Below are positions 41,769 through 49,963 of a DNA stretch of 64,000 nucleotides, piece by piece (the first letter of the stretch is position 1; every line of letters starts with the position of its first letter). This DNA is from Bacillota bacterium (GTDB lineage: Bacteria; Bacillota; Clostridia; Acetivibrionales; JAFADI01). The notes under the pieces were generated by a model. That model worked only from the letters and a program-made list of their open reading frames with translations. It ran no database searches and was not told where the DNA came from. The position numbers and the translations under genes are program-made. The DNA is taken from NCBI GenBank assembly GCA_023424965.1, contig JAFADI010000236.1, forward strand, positions 1 through 64,000, in the 5' to 3' direction.

Positions 41769-43181
41769 TTGAACAACAAAATCAACGAATTCAATGAGCA
41801 CATTAAAAATAAAAAGGTTGCCGTGCTGGGCATCGGCGTGAGCAACCGGCCTTTGATCAAATTTCTGGCAGCCCTGGGAGTTGACATAACCGCTTTTGAC
41901 AGGTTCCAGCGGAAGGAGCTGGGCGCTCTTCCGGAAGAATTGGAGGGGCTTGGCGTGAAGCTGTCCCTGGGAGAAAACTATCTGGGCGGTCTCAAAGGCT
42001 TTGACGTGGTTTTCAGGACTCCCGGAATCCGGTTCGATATTCCGGAGCTTGTGGCGGAAAAAAGCCGCGGGGCCGAGATTACTTCTGAAATGGAGGTCTT
42101 TTTCGACCTGTGCCCGGCGCAGATTTTTGCCGTTACCGGCAGTGACGGTAAAACCACCACCACAACGCTTATTTATACCATCCTCAAGGAGGAAGGCTAC
42201 AACTGCTGGCTGGGAGGCAATATCGGAATGCCTTTGCTGAGCAGGGTCCATGAGATCGGGGAAACGGACAAAGTGGTTCTTGAACTCAGCAGCTTCCAGC
42301 TCCATACCATGAAAGCCAGTCCCGATGTGGCGGTTATCACCAATCTGTCTCCCAATCACCTGGACGTACATAAATCCATGGAGGAATATGTGGATGCGAA
42401 AAAGAACATATTCCGCTTTCAAGGCGACAGAAAGCGCTTTGGGAGGCCAAAGCTGGTACTCAACTTCGACAACGGCATTACCAGGGAGCTGGCAGACGGA
42501 GCGGCGGGAGAGGTGGTCTTCTTCAGCAGGAAGGATTTGCTGGCCCAGGGGGCCTTTATCAGGGAAAATGTCCTGGTATACAGGAGCGGGGGAAAAGAGG
42601 TTGAACTGGTACAGTTCGGCCATATCCTGATACCGGGACTGCACAATGTGGAAAATTACCTGGCTGCCGCTGCGGCCACCATTGATTATGTAAAGCCTGA
42701 GACCATAAGGAAAGTGGCAACGACGTTCAAGGGTGTTGAGCACAGGATCGAGCTGGTCCGGGAATTGAATGGAATCAAATTCTACAACAGCTCCATCGAC
42801 AGCAGTCCCTCAAGGACCATCGCAGCCCTCAGAACCTTCAAGCAGAAAGTGATACTGATTGCCGGGGGAAAGGACAAGGGAATCCCCTACGATGAAATAG
42901 GAGAGCCTGTCCTTGAGAATGTCAAGTGCCTTGTATTGATCGGAGCAACCGCCTCCAAAATAGAGCAGGCCGTCGGTGAGGCGGCAGCAAGGTCCGGAAA
43001 GCAGGCGGCGATGCCCATATTCAGGTGTGGCACTTATGAGGAAGCGGTGAACAGGGCCTATTCCAATGCGGCGGAAGGGGATATCGTGCTTCTTTCTCCT
43101 GCCAGCACCAGCTTTGACATGTTCAAAAACTTTGAAGAGCGTGGGAGAACCTTCAAGCAGATCGTGGAAAACTTAAAATAG
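41769..43181 (+). CDS. murD: UDP-N-acetylmuramoylalanine--D-glutamate ligase
   Basis: MurD adds D-glutamate to UDP-MurNAc-L-Ala in cytosolic peptidoglycan synthesis. The 470-residue Mur ligase has an N-terminal Rossmann part (VAVLGIGVSNRPLI), the ATP loop GSDGKTT (124-130), ELSSFQL, the NHLD block and the C-terminal domain with IAGGKDKGIPY and SPASTSFDMF. It starts with TTG 41769 after GGAGGGG. MurD normally sits in a division/wall cluster; here it stands alone between terminators, which is common in clostridia only in part. Confidence 0.95.
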   Translation: MNNKINEFNEHIKNKKVAVLGIGVSNRPLIKFLAALGVDITAFDRFQRKELGALPEELEGLGVKLSLGENYLGGLKGFDVVFRTPGIRFDIPELVAEKSRGAEITSEMEVFFDLCPAQIFAVTGSDGKTTTTTLIYTILKEEGYNCWLGGNIGMPLLSRVHEIGETDKVVLELSSFQLHTMKASPDVAVITNLSPNHLDVHKSMEEYVDAKKNIFRFQGDRKRFGRPKLVLNFDNGITRELADGAAGEVVFFSRKDLLAQGAFIRENVLVYRSGGKEVELVQFGHILIPGLHNVENYLAAAAATIDYVKPETIRKVATTFKGVEHRIELVRELNGIKFYNSSIDSSPSRTIAALRTFKQKVILIAGGKDKGIPYDEIGEPVLENVKCLVLIGATASKIEQAVGEAAARSGKQAAMPIFRCGTYEEAVNRAYSNAAEGDIVLLSPASTSFDMFKNFEERGRTFKQIVENLK

Positions 43182-43195
43182 CGGTATATAAAAGT

Positions 43196-43226
43196 AAAAG
43201 TCCGGATCGCAAGATCCGGACTTTTT
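43196..43226. terminator. bidirectional terminator between murD and tRNA-Tyr
   Basis: AAAAGTCCGGATC (43196-43208) and GATCCGGACTTTT (43213-43225) form a perfect 13-pair stem with loop GCAA. T runs on both strands let it stop murD and the tRNA transcript. Confidence 0.92.
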
Positions 43227-43310
43227 GGTGGGGAGAGATGGATTCGAACCATCGAAGTCAGAGACAACAGATTTACAGTCTGCCCCCTTTGGCCGCTCGG
43301 GAACCTCCCC
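43226..43310 (-). tRNA. tRNA-Tyr (GTA anticodon)
   Basis: The 85-base minus-strand gene has acceptor GGGGAGG/TCTCCCC (one G-U pair), an A discriminator, encoded CCA, a long variable arm, and anticodon arm AGA/TCT with loop CTGTAAA, giving GTA. Confidence 0.95.
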
Positions 43311-43387
43311 ATGTATTAAGTTGCCAGTCGGCAGTGGACAAGTGACAGTTTGGCTGTCCTCTGTGCACTGTCGACTCTCAACTGTTT

Positions 43388-43464
43388 TGGTGGGCCTTCA
43401 GGGACTCGAACCCCGGACCAACCGGTTATGAGCCGGTTGCTCTAACCAACTGAGCTAAAGGCCC
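43388..43464 (-). tRNA. tRNA with CAT anticodon, probably tRNA-Ile2
   Basis: The 77-base minus-strand gene has acceptor GGGCCTT/AAGGCCC, A discriminator and encoded CCA. The anticodon arm ACCGG/CCGGT holds the loop CTCATAA. That loop and the C4-G69 and C5-G68 pairs match the features by which TilS recognises tRNA-Ile2, whose C34 becomes lysidine to read AUA. Elongator tRNA-Met is the alternative, but the Gram-positive Met tRNAs I recall have a TTCATAC loop. Confidence 0.85.
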
Positions 43465-43641
43465 GTCAAAGTGACAACGACTATTATATTTTATAACGCA
43501 ATCCAAGTCAATAGTATTTTATGGATTTGATAAATAATATATAATGTTTTAAGTACATTTTTAATGCTTGACAGGGATATAATCTAATAGTACTTTAGTA
43601 ATGGCATTTACTATGAAGATTTGAAAGAAATGGAGACAATT

Positions 43642-44688
43642 ATGGACAGTATGGATATGCTTAAAGCTTTAAGCCTGCATAAAGCCGTATCCGGAAATGA
43701 AAGCACCATGTGCGGTTACATAGAATCTATTTTTGGGGAATACTGCGACAGTGTGGAAACAGACCGGTTTTATAATGTTGCGGGCTTTAAAAAAGGCTTG
43801 AGCGGCAAAACGAAAATCATGGTCACGGCCCACTATGATGAGATCGGCTTTCTTGTGAGCGGAATTGACGAAAAAGGCTTTATAAAATTTTCAACGATCG
43901 GCGGGATCGACAGCAAGATACTCCTTGCCCAGGAGGTTGTGATCCACGGCAAAAAGGAGGTCTTCGGAATCATCGGAGCCAAGCCTCCCCATCTTTTAAA
44001 GCCCGAAGAGGCCAAAAAAGCCGTAAAGCTGGATGACCTGGTCATCGACGCCGGTTTGACGGCAGAAAGGGCAAAAGAGTCCATTTCCATCGGTGATACC
44101 ATCACCTTTGTGGCAGTTCCTTTTGAACTCCAGAACAGCAAATTGAGCAGCAAATCCCTGGACAACCGGGCGGGCGTCGCCGTTCTTGTGGAACTGCTGA
44201 AAGAGCTGAAAGAGTTAAGGCATGAGGCCGATGTCTATGTGGTTGCCACCACCCAGGAAGAGGTGGGATTAAGAGGAGCGGAAATTTCCGCCTATAATCT
44301 GTCTCCCGACCTGGCCGTTGTCATTGACGGATGCCATGGGGAAATACCCGATGCCCCCAAAGGAGAAGCCTATCCCCTGGGGAAAGGTCCTGCCATCGCC
44401 ATAGGACCCAACCTGCACAGAAAATTTACCAATAAGGCCATTGCCGTCGCAAAGGACGAAAACATCCCTTATCAGATTGACACCGAACCCGGTGATACGG
44501 GGACGGAGGCCTGGGCCATCCAGGTGTCCAGGCAGGGGATCCCCACGGTCCTACTGTCCGTACCTGTGAAATACATGCATACCACGATAGAAACGGTACA
44601 TTTGAAGGATATAAAAAATACGGCCAGACTGGCTTCAAAGCTTATCAAGGGTATCCAGGACGAATTGGAGGGTTTGCTTTGCTATTAA
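43642..44688 (+). CDS. M42 family metallo-aminopeptidase, first of three
   Basis: M42 (TET-like) enzymes form hollow dodecamers that remove N-terminal residues from short peptides in the cytosol using two zinc or cobalt ions. This 348-residue member has H64 and D66 in TAHYDEIGF, a bridging aspartate in SLDNRAG, the catalytic glutamate pair in TQEEVGLRG, an aspartate in VIDGCHG, and a final histidine in TVHLKDI. ATG 43642 is chosen for GGAG six bases upstream. It overlaps the next M42 gene by 10 bases. Confidence 0.92.
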   Translation: MDSMDMLKALSLHKAVSGNESTMCGYIESIFGEYCDSVETDRFYNVAGFKKGLSGKTKIMVTAHYDEIGFLVSGIDEKGFIKFSTIGGIDSKILLAQEVVIHGKKEVFGIIGAKPPHLLKPEEAKKAVKLDDLVIDAGLTAERAKESISIGDTITFVAVPFELQNSKLSSKSLDNRAGVAVLVELLKELKELRHEADVYVVATTQEEVGLRGAEISAYNLSPDLAVVIDGCHGEIPDAPKGEAYPLGKGPAIAIGPNLHRKFTNKAIAVAKDENIPYQIDTEPGDTGTEAWAIQVSRQGIPTVLLSVPVKYMHTTIETVHLKDIKNTARLASKLIKGIQDELEGLLCY

Positions 44689-45737
44689 AAGAATTGACGG
44701 AGTTAAACGGAGTGTCGGGATTTGAAGATGAGGTAAGAAACTATATCGTGCAAAAAGCTCTGGAAACAGGTGCCGAAGTCAGGACGGACTCCATCGGGAA
44801 CGTCATTGCCTTTAAAAAGGGGTCGGCTCCCGTGTACAGGGTCATGCTATCGGCCCACATGGATGAGGTGGGCTTTATGGTGACGGGTTATGGAGAGAGC
44901 GGGATATTGAAATTTAAAAATGTAGGCGGAATCGACGAAAGGATCCTCCCCGGCAAAAGAGTTCTCGTAGGAGAAAAGAGGATTCCCGGAGTTATCGGCT
45001 GCAAGGCTGTACATATGCAGGAGCGGGAAGAAAGAGGAACCAACATAAAGCAAAAGAACCTGTACATCGATATCGGCGCCGAAAAAAGGGAAGAGGCTGA
45101 AAAGCTGGCGCCGCTGGGTGAATTCATCGCCTTTCACAGCGAGTATGTGGAGTTCGGAGAGGACTGTGTCAAGGTAAAGGCCCTGGATGACAGGGTTGGC
45201 TGCGCAGTCTTGCTGGAAGCGCTTAAAGGCAGCTATGCCTTTGACCTGTATGCCTGCTTTACGGTACAGGAAGAAGTGGGCCTCCGGGGGTCCGAGGTTG
45301 CCGCCTATGGTGTGGAGCCTGATGTGGCCCTTGTGGTGGAGGGAACCACCTGCTCCGATGTGCCGGGGGTTGAAAAGCAGGACTATTCCACTCTGCTGGG
45401 GGAAGGAGCCGCTCTTACCATCATGGACAGGACTTCTTATGCGGACAAGGCGCTGGTTCAATTCATTTACGGCCTTGCCCGAGCTAAGGGGATAAAGATA
45501 CAGTTCAAGCAGACGACCACGGGAGGCAATGACGCGGGCAAAATTCAAAGGAGCCGCAGCGGGGTGAAGGTGGCGTCAATTTCCGTCCCCTGCCGCTATA
45601 TACACTCTCCTGTTTCCATGATGAGCCTGAAGGATTTTGAGAGCTGTAAAAGCATTGTGAATCTCGTCCTGGCCAAATTCAGCGAAAACCAGGAACGGAT
45701 AGGAATAATTAAAAATGGAGGAAATGCGGATGTTTGA
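44679..45737 (+). CDS. M42 family metallo-aminopeptidase, second of three
   Basis: This 352-residue paralogue shows H60 and D62 in SAHMDEVGF, the bridging aspartate in LDDRVGC, catalytic QEEVGLRG, and a C-terminal histidine in RYIHSPVS. It starts with TTG inside the end of the first gene (GGAGGG, six bases before) and overlaps the third by 8 bases. It differs from its neighbours in having TTTGGNDAGKIQ near the C-terminus and an additional tail of about 15 residues. The three may form mixed complexes with different side-chain preference. Confidence 0.92.
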   Translation: MLLKELTELNGVSGFEDEVRNYIVQKALETGAEVRTDSIGNVIAFKKGSAPVYRVMLSAHMDEVGFMVTGYGESGILKFKNVGGIDERILPGKRVLVGEKRIPGVIGCKAVHMQEREERGTNIKQKNLYIDIGAEKREEAEKLAPLGEFIAFHSEYVEFGEDCVKVKALDDRVGCAVLLEALKGSYAFDLYACFTVQEEVGLRGSEVAAYGVEPDVALVVEGTTCSDVPGVEKQDYSTLLGEGAALTIMDRTSYADKALVQFIYGLARAKGIKIQFKQTTTGGNDAGKIQRSRSGVKVASISVPCRYIHSPVSMMSLKDFESCKSIVNLVLAKFSENQERIGIIKNGGNADV

Positions 45738-46707
45738 TTTGATAAAAAAGTTGACCGATGCCTTTGGCGTTTCAGGGAATGAGGAAAAGGTCAGGGATGT
45801 GATTAAAGCGGAAATATCCGGGCTGCTGGACGAAATCTATGTGGACGCCCTTGGAAACCTGATCGGGGTAAAAAAAGGCCCGGGCAGGAAAGTCATGGTT
45901 GCCGCCCACATGGATGAAATAGGAGTTATGGCCAACTACATCGATGAGAAGGGCTTTATACGTTTTTCCTCCATCGGCTGGGTTTCACCCCATTTTGCCC
46001 TGGGGCAGCGGGTAAGGTTTGAAAATGGAACCCTGGGAGCCGTATTCTATGAGGAAAAACTGGAGGACATGAAGGGCTTGAAGCTGTCGGGCCTATATAT
46101 CGACATAGGCGCCGGGAGCAAGGAAGAGGCGGAGAAGATCATAAAAATAGGGGATACCGCCTGCTTCACGGGCGATGCCACCCAGCAAAGGGATTTTATC
46201 ACCTCCAAGGCCCTGGACAACCGGAGCGGCTGTGCAGTTCTGGTTGAAACCGTCAAAAATTTGCCTCCCACGGACAACGAGATCTATTTTGTGTTCACGG
46301 TGCAGGAAGAGCTGGGCATGAGGGGTGCGAAAACCTCCGCCTACCACATAAAGCCCGATTATGCCATTGCGGTGGACGTGACCCTCACGGGGGACACGCC
46401 GGAATGCAAGCCCATGGAGGTAAAATGCGGCGGGGGTCCCGCCATTAAGATAAAGGATCGGTCGGTCATATGCCACCAGGAAGTGAAACGCCTGCTGGAG
46501 GACAGGGCCCAAAAAGCCGGGATCCCTGTCCAGTACGAAATACTGGATGCAGGTGGAACCGATGCGGGCGCCATCCATCTGACGGCCGGGGGGATACCTT
46601 CAGGGGTCATATCCATCCCCTGCCGGTATGTACACAGCCCGGTCGAGACTGCCAGCCTGAAAGACATCCGCAACGCCGTCAGGCTGCTTACGGAATCTAT
46701 TGTTTAA
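45730..46707 (+). CDS. M42 family metallo-aminopeptidase, third of three
   Basis: The 325-residue product has H60 and D62 in AAHMDEIGV, LDNRSGC, the catalytic QEELGMRG, AVDVTLTGD, and the C-terminal AGGTDAGAIH and RYVHSPVE. ATG 45730 lies 8 bases after GGAGG; ATGs at 45715 and 45724 are in frame but poorly placed. It ends the tandem trio. A small membrane protein gene follows after about 60 bases. Confidence 0.92.
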   Translation: MFDLIKKLTDAFGVSGNEEKVRDVIKAEISGLLDEIYVDALGNLIGVKKGPGRKVMVAAHMDEIGVMANYIDEKGFIRFSSIGWVSPHFALGQRVRFENGTLGAVFYEEKLEDMKGLKLSGLYIDIGAGSKEEAEKIIKIGDTACFTGDATQQRDFITSKALDNRSGCAVLVETVKNLPPTDNEIYFVFTVQEELGMRGAKTSAYHIKPDYAIAVDVTLTGDTPECKPMEVKCGGGPAIKIKDRSVICHQEVKRLLEDRAQKAGIPVQYEILDAGGTDAGAIHLTAGGIPSGVISIPCRYVHSPVETASLKDIRNAVRLLTESIV

Positions 46708-46768
46708 CAGCAATCCGTTATCTGTTATAATTAAATGTATATCGATTAAAAAACGTAAAGAGGTTATT

Positions 46769-47026
46769 ATGAATTATATTTTCAAGCACAGGATTAAGAT
46801 CGTTGCTGCCATTGGTATTCTATTTATTGCATTGGGTTTGGGACAGGCAATTTTTCATTTCGAAGTGGACAAGAAAATCATGGACAATGTGACCTTCGTT
46901 CTTTTCCTGCTCGCCTTTGCCATCCTCCTGGGAGGCCGTAAAAACAAAAAGCAGGCGGAGGAGGAAAGCGGGGGAAACGAGAATGAGGTGAAAATAGAAG
47001 AGAGCAAGGAAGAGAAAGGCGAGTAG
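46769..47026 (+). CDS. small two-span membrane protein
   Basis: The 85-residue product has two hydrophobic helices (about 8-27 and 38-55) and a strongly charged tail (KQAEEESGGNENEVKIEESKEE region). AAAGAGG lies five bases before ATG 46769. I recognise no family. It lies between the M42 trio and the EamA transporter on the same strand. It could be a YtzI-like or holin-like small protein, but nothing supports a specific role. Confidence 0.6.
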   Translation: MNYIFKHRIKIVAAIGILFIALGLGQAIFHFEVDKKIMDNVTFVLFLLAFAILLGGRKNKKQAEEESGGNENEVKIEESKEEKGE

Positions 47027-47092
47027 GTCCCAACGCTTGAACAATGGTGTATTTTGCGGCTGCAGCTGCAGTCTATGGAGGTTAGACCCGGT

Positions 47093-47971
47093 ATGAATTT
47101 TTCTGTTCCAAAGCAGCGGTCTCTGGCGATTGCAGCGCTGGCAATCACATCCACACTCTGGAGCCTTGGCGGCCTGCTCATCAAGCTTGTTACATGGAAT
47201 CCCGTGGCGATTGCCGGTATGAGAAGTGCTATCGCCGCACTGGTATTCATCCTGTATATCAGGAAACCCAAAATAACGTTTAGCTTTGCCCAGGTGGGAG
47301 CTGCTTTTTTTTATGCGGGCACGGTGATTCTTTTTGTCACCGCAAATAAAATGACCACCTCGGCCAACGCCATCCTGCTTCAGTATACGGCGCCCATTTA
47401 TGTGGCCATCTTCGGCTTCTGGTTTTTGAAAGAAAGGACCAGTTTTTTGGACTGGATTACAATTTTCTTTGTGCTCGCCGGAATGGTTTTGTTTTTTGTC
47501 GATGAAATAAGCATAAACGGCATCTGGGGTAATATTGTTGCCATACTGAGCGGCGTGAGCTTTGCCGGACTGGCGATCTTTATGCGGATGCAGAAGGACG
47601 GGTCTCCCATTGAATCCATCCTTCTCGGGAATATCCTTACAGCCTTGATCGGATTACCCTTCATGTTCCAGTCCATGCCGGACGGCAAAAGCTGGCTGGG
47701 CCTGATTCTGCTGGGGGTAATCCAGCTTGGAATCCCCTATGTTTTTTATTCCTATGCCATCAAACATGTTACGGCGCTGGAAGCCGTATTGATTACCGTA
47801 CTTGAACCTGTGCTGAATCCCGTCTGGGTGGCGGTATTTATCGGAGAAATTCCGGGGCTATGGGCGATGCTGGGAGGAATTATCGTTTTGATCTCCGTTA
47901 CGGGCAGGTGTGTAATTCCCGTGGTAGGCAAAAGCAAAGGGACTCAAGCCTCAAATACTACTTCAACTTAG
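47093..47971 (+). CDS. EamA/DMT family transporter
   Basis: The 292-residue protein has ten predicted membrane helices in two EamA repeats, each about 130 residues, as in drug/metabolite exporters (RhaT/YdcZ-like). Start MNFSVPKQRSLAIAALAITS is followed by the first helix, and the end of repeat 2 holds the EPVLNPVWVAVFIGE block. ATG 47093 is 11 bases after GGAGG. Such proteins export amino acids or small metabolites; with three peptidases upstream, amino-acid export is a fair guess only. Confidence 0.9.
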   Translation: MNFSVPKQRSLAIAALAITSTLWSLGGLLIKLVTWNPVAIAGMRSAIAALVFILYIRKPKITFSFAQVGAAFFYAGTVILFVTANKMTTSANAILLQYTAPIYVAIFGFWFLKERTSFLDWITIFFVLAGMVLFFVDEISINGIWGNIVAILSGVSFAGLAIFMRMQKDGSPIESILLGNILTALIGLPFMFQSMPDGKSWLGLILLGVIQLGIPYVFYSYAIKHVTALEAVLITVLEPVLNPVWVAVFIGEIPGLWAMLGGIIVLISVTGRCVIPVVGKSKGTQASNTTST

Positions 47972-48029
47972 AGGAAAAAAGGATTCGGTGTCGAATAAAT
48001 AAATAGGACGTATAATATTGGAGGTCAAT

Positions 48030-49655
48030 ATGAAGATTACTTTCTTAGGTGCAGCCAAAACCGTTACCGGTTCATGTTACTACGTTGAAACCAAAAGCAG
48101 CAGGTTCCTTGTGGACTGCGGGATGTTTCAGGGCCATTCAAAGGAAATCGCCTTAAACCAGGAGGCTTTTCCGTTTAATCCGGCCGAACTTGATTTCATC
48201 CTTCTTACCCACAGCCATATCGACCACAGCGGCAGAATACCAAAGATATATCTGGACGGCTTCAAAGGTGAGATCATTGCCACCAGGGCCACCATGGAGC
48301 TTTGCGGCATCATGCTGCCGGACTGCGGGCATATTCAGGAACTGGAAACCGAGTGGGTAAACCGGAAGAGAATCAGGGCCGGAAAACACCCGGTTCCGCC
48401 GTTATACACCCACCAGGATGCCGTCGACAGCCTGAGGCTGTTCAAAAGCGTAAAATACGGGGAAACCGTAAAGCTCAGGGACGAAATACGTGTCCGGTTC
48501 AACGATGCGGGCCATGTTCTGGGCTCTGCAATCATTGAACTGTGGGTTACGGAGAATATGGAGGAGACCAAGGTCGTCTTCTCAGGAGACCTGGGCAACA
48601 GGGATATTCCCATTCTACGGGACCCCAGCTTCATCGAAAGTGCCGATTACCTGGTCATCGAATCCACATACGGAAACAGGCTCCATATGGACAGCGGCAA
48701 TAAGCTTGAACGCTTTGTCGATATCATCAACCAGACGGTGGAAAAGGGCGGAAATGTGATCATACCCTCCTTTGCCGTGGGGCGTACCCAGGAGATCATA
48801 TACTCCCTGCACAAGCAGAGGGGAGCAAATGATGAAAAGCTGCAAAAATTGTTCAGCATTCCTGTATTCGTCGACAGCCCCCTGGCCACTTCGGCAACGG
48901 AAATTTTCAGGCGCAACCTGGATTGCTACGATGAGGAAGCCAGAAAATATATAGAAAACGGAGACAATCCCCTGGACTTTCCGGGGCTTCAATTCACGCA
49001 GAGCGCCGATGAATCAAAGGCGCTCAATGAAAAAAAGGACAGCATGATCATCATCTCCGCCAGCGGCATGTGTGAAGCAGGGCGTATAAAGCATCACTTG
49101 AAGCATAATCTCTGGAGGAAGGAAAGCACCATACTTTTTGTGGGCTACCAGGCGATGGGCACCCTGGGAAGAAGGCTGGTGGACGGTGCCAAAAAGGTGA
49201 AGCTTTTCGGCGAAGAGGTGCTTGTCAACGCGAGAATCGAGATGATCGAGGGCTTTTCAGGCCATGCGGATAAAAACGGACTTCTCGGCTGGCTTGAAAA
49301 ATTCAATAAAAAGCCGGAAAACATTTTTATCGTCCATGGCGAAGAAGAGAACATGACGGAGTTTGCAGCAACCATAAAGGAGAAATTCGGCATCACCTCC
49401 ATCATCCCTTCCAAGGGTGAGAGCTATGTGGTTGACGCCCGCAGGCCCGTTCAGAGCCTCGAAAAACAGGAGGTCAACTACACCTTCAAGCGGCTGGCCC
49501 TTGTTGAACTCATGGAAACCCTCAAAGAGGAGTTGGAGGAACTGACCGAGCTTGTGAAGCAGGACTTGAAGGCTGAAAAGGACGACCTTGAAATAGATGC
49601 TATGAGGGCAAGGCTCAAGGCCCTGGAAAAGATGATGGTGGAAGTATTAAAATAA
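48030..49655 (+). CDS. MBL-fold beta-CASP RNA-processing nuclease
   Basis: The 541-residue protein is a metallo-beta-lactamase/beta-CASP hydrolase of the CPSF/Ysh1-like group. It shows LTHSHIDHSG (HxHxDH zinc motif), NDAGHVLGSA, FSGDLGN, the beta-CASP motif A in VIESTYGNR, motif B near GFSGHAD and a final VHGEEE histidine. These enzymes cleave or trim RNA; the bacterial branch is little studied. A C-terminal charged coil of about 60 residues follows. GGAGGT precedes the ATG. It is followed by a strong terminator. Confidence 0.88.
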   Translation: MKITFLGAAKTVTGSCYYVETKSSRFLVDCGMFQGHSKEIALNQEAFPFNPAELDFILLTHSHIDHSGRIPKIYLDGFKGEIIATRATMELCGIMLPDCGHIQELETEWVNRKRIRAGKHPVPPLYTHQDAVDSLRLFKSVKYGETVKLRDEIRVRFNDAGHVLGSAIIELWVTENMEETKVVFSGDLGNRDIPILRDPSFIESADYLVIESTYGNRLHMDSGNKLERFVDIINQTVEKGGNVIIPSFAVGRTQEIIYSLHKQRGANDEKLQKLFSIPVFVDSPLATSATEIFRRNLDCYDEEARKYIENGDNPLDFPGLQFTQSADESKALNEKKDSMIIISASGMCEAGRIKHHLKHNLWRKESTILFVGYQAMGTLGRRLVDGAKKVKLFGEEVLVNARIEMIEGFSGHADKNGLLGWLEKFNKKPENIFIVHGEEENMTEFAATIKEKFGITSIIPSKGESYVVDARRPVQSLEKQEVNYTFKRLALVELMETLKEELEELTELVKQDLKAEKDDLEIDAMRARLKALEKMMVEVLK

Positions 49656-49683
49656 AGGAGGTAAAACTCCTTTATTTTTTTTG
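49651..49683 (+). terminator. terminator after the beta-CASP gene
   Basis: AATAAAGGAG (49651-49660) pairs perfectly with CTCCTTTATT (49667-49676), six-base loop, then seven or eight T in total. It overlaps the gene's stop. Confidence 0.9.
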
Positions 49684-49702
49684 ACTTTTATTGTAGAATA
49701 TT

Positions 49703-49954
49703 AGAGGCAAGACCTCTGTAGAGGTGTTCCGCTTTCAGACGCCGAGTCTGTTGCGGGGCACCGGTAGAAAATGTAGCATGGCAGGTACGGAAAAAGGACA
49801 GTAAAATATAACTTCCGCTATAATTGTGCTATACCCTGCGTAGATTCTAGGTTGCATAGGCGAGCAGCAAGCAAAGCTTGCGACCAGCCCACCAGGGCTC
49901 GCACAAAAACGGAAGTAAATATTTTAAGTCCTACTAAAACTGTATAACGGAAGG
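49703..49954 (+). promoter_or_regulatory. structured leader of the lctP-like gene, candidate riboregulator
   Basis: The 250 bases before the transporter hold no gene but several hairpins: AGAGG/CCTCT (49703-49717), a long stem GGTGTTCCGC/GCGGGGCACC capped by CAGAC/GTCTG (49723-49762), GCAAGC/GCTTGC (49867-49881) and AGCCC/GGGCT (49886-49899). ACTTCCG (49811-49817) can pair with CGGAA at 49788, with CGGAAGT at 49910, or with CGGAAG at 49948-49953, which is the Shine-Dalgarno region. Mutually exclusive pairing of this kind suggests translational control. A TATAAT at 49819-49824 is a competing promoter reading. I match it to no known riboswitch class. Confidence 0.45.
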
Positions 49955-49963
49955 ATGGTAGGA

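Noticed and set aside
41739..42743. A 334-codon open frame antisense to murD
   Set aside because: murD has all Mur ligase motifs; the reverse frame has no recognisable domain or start signal.
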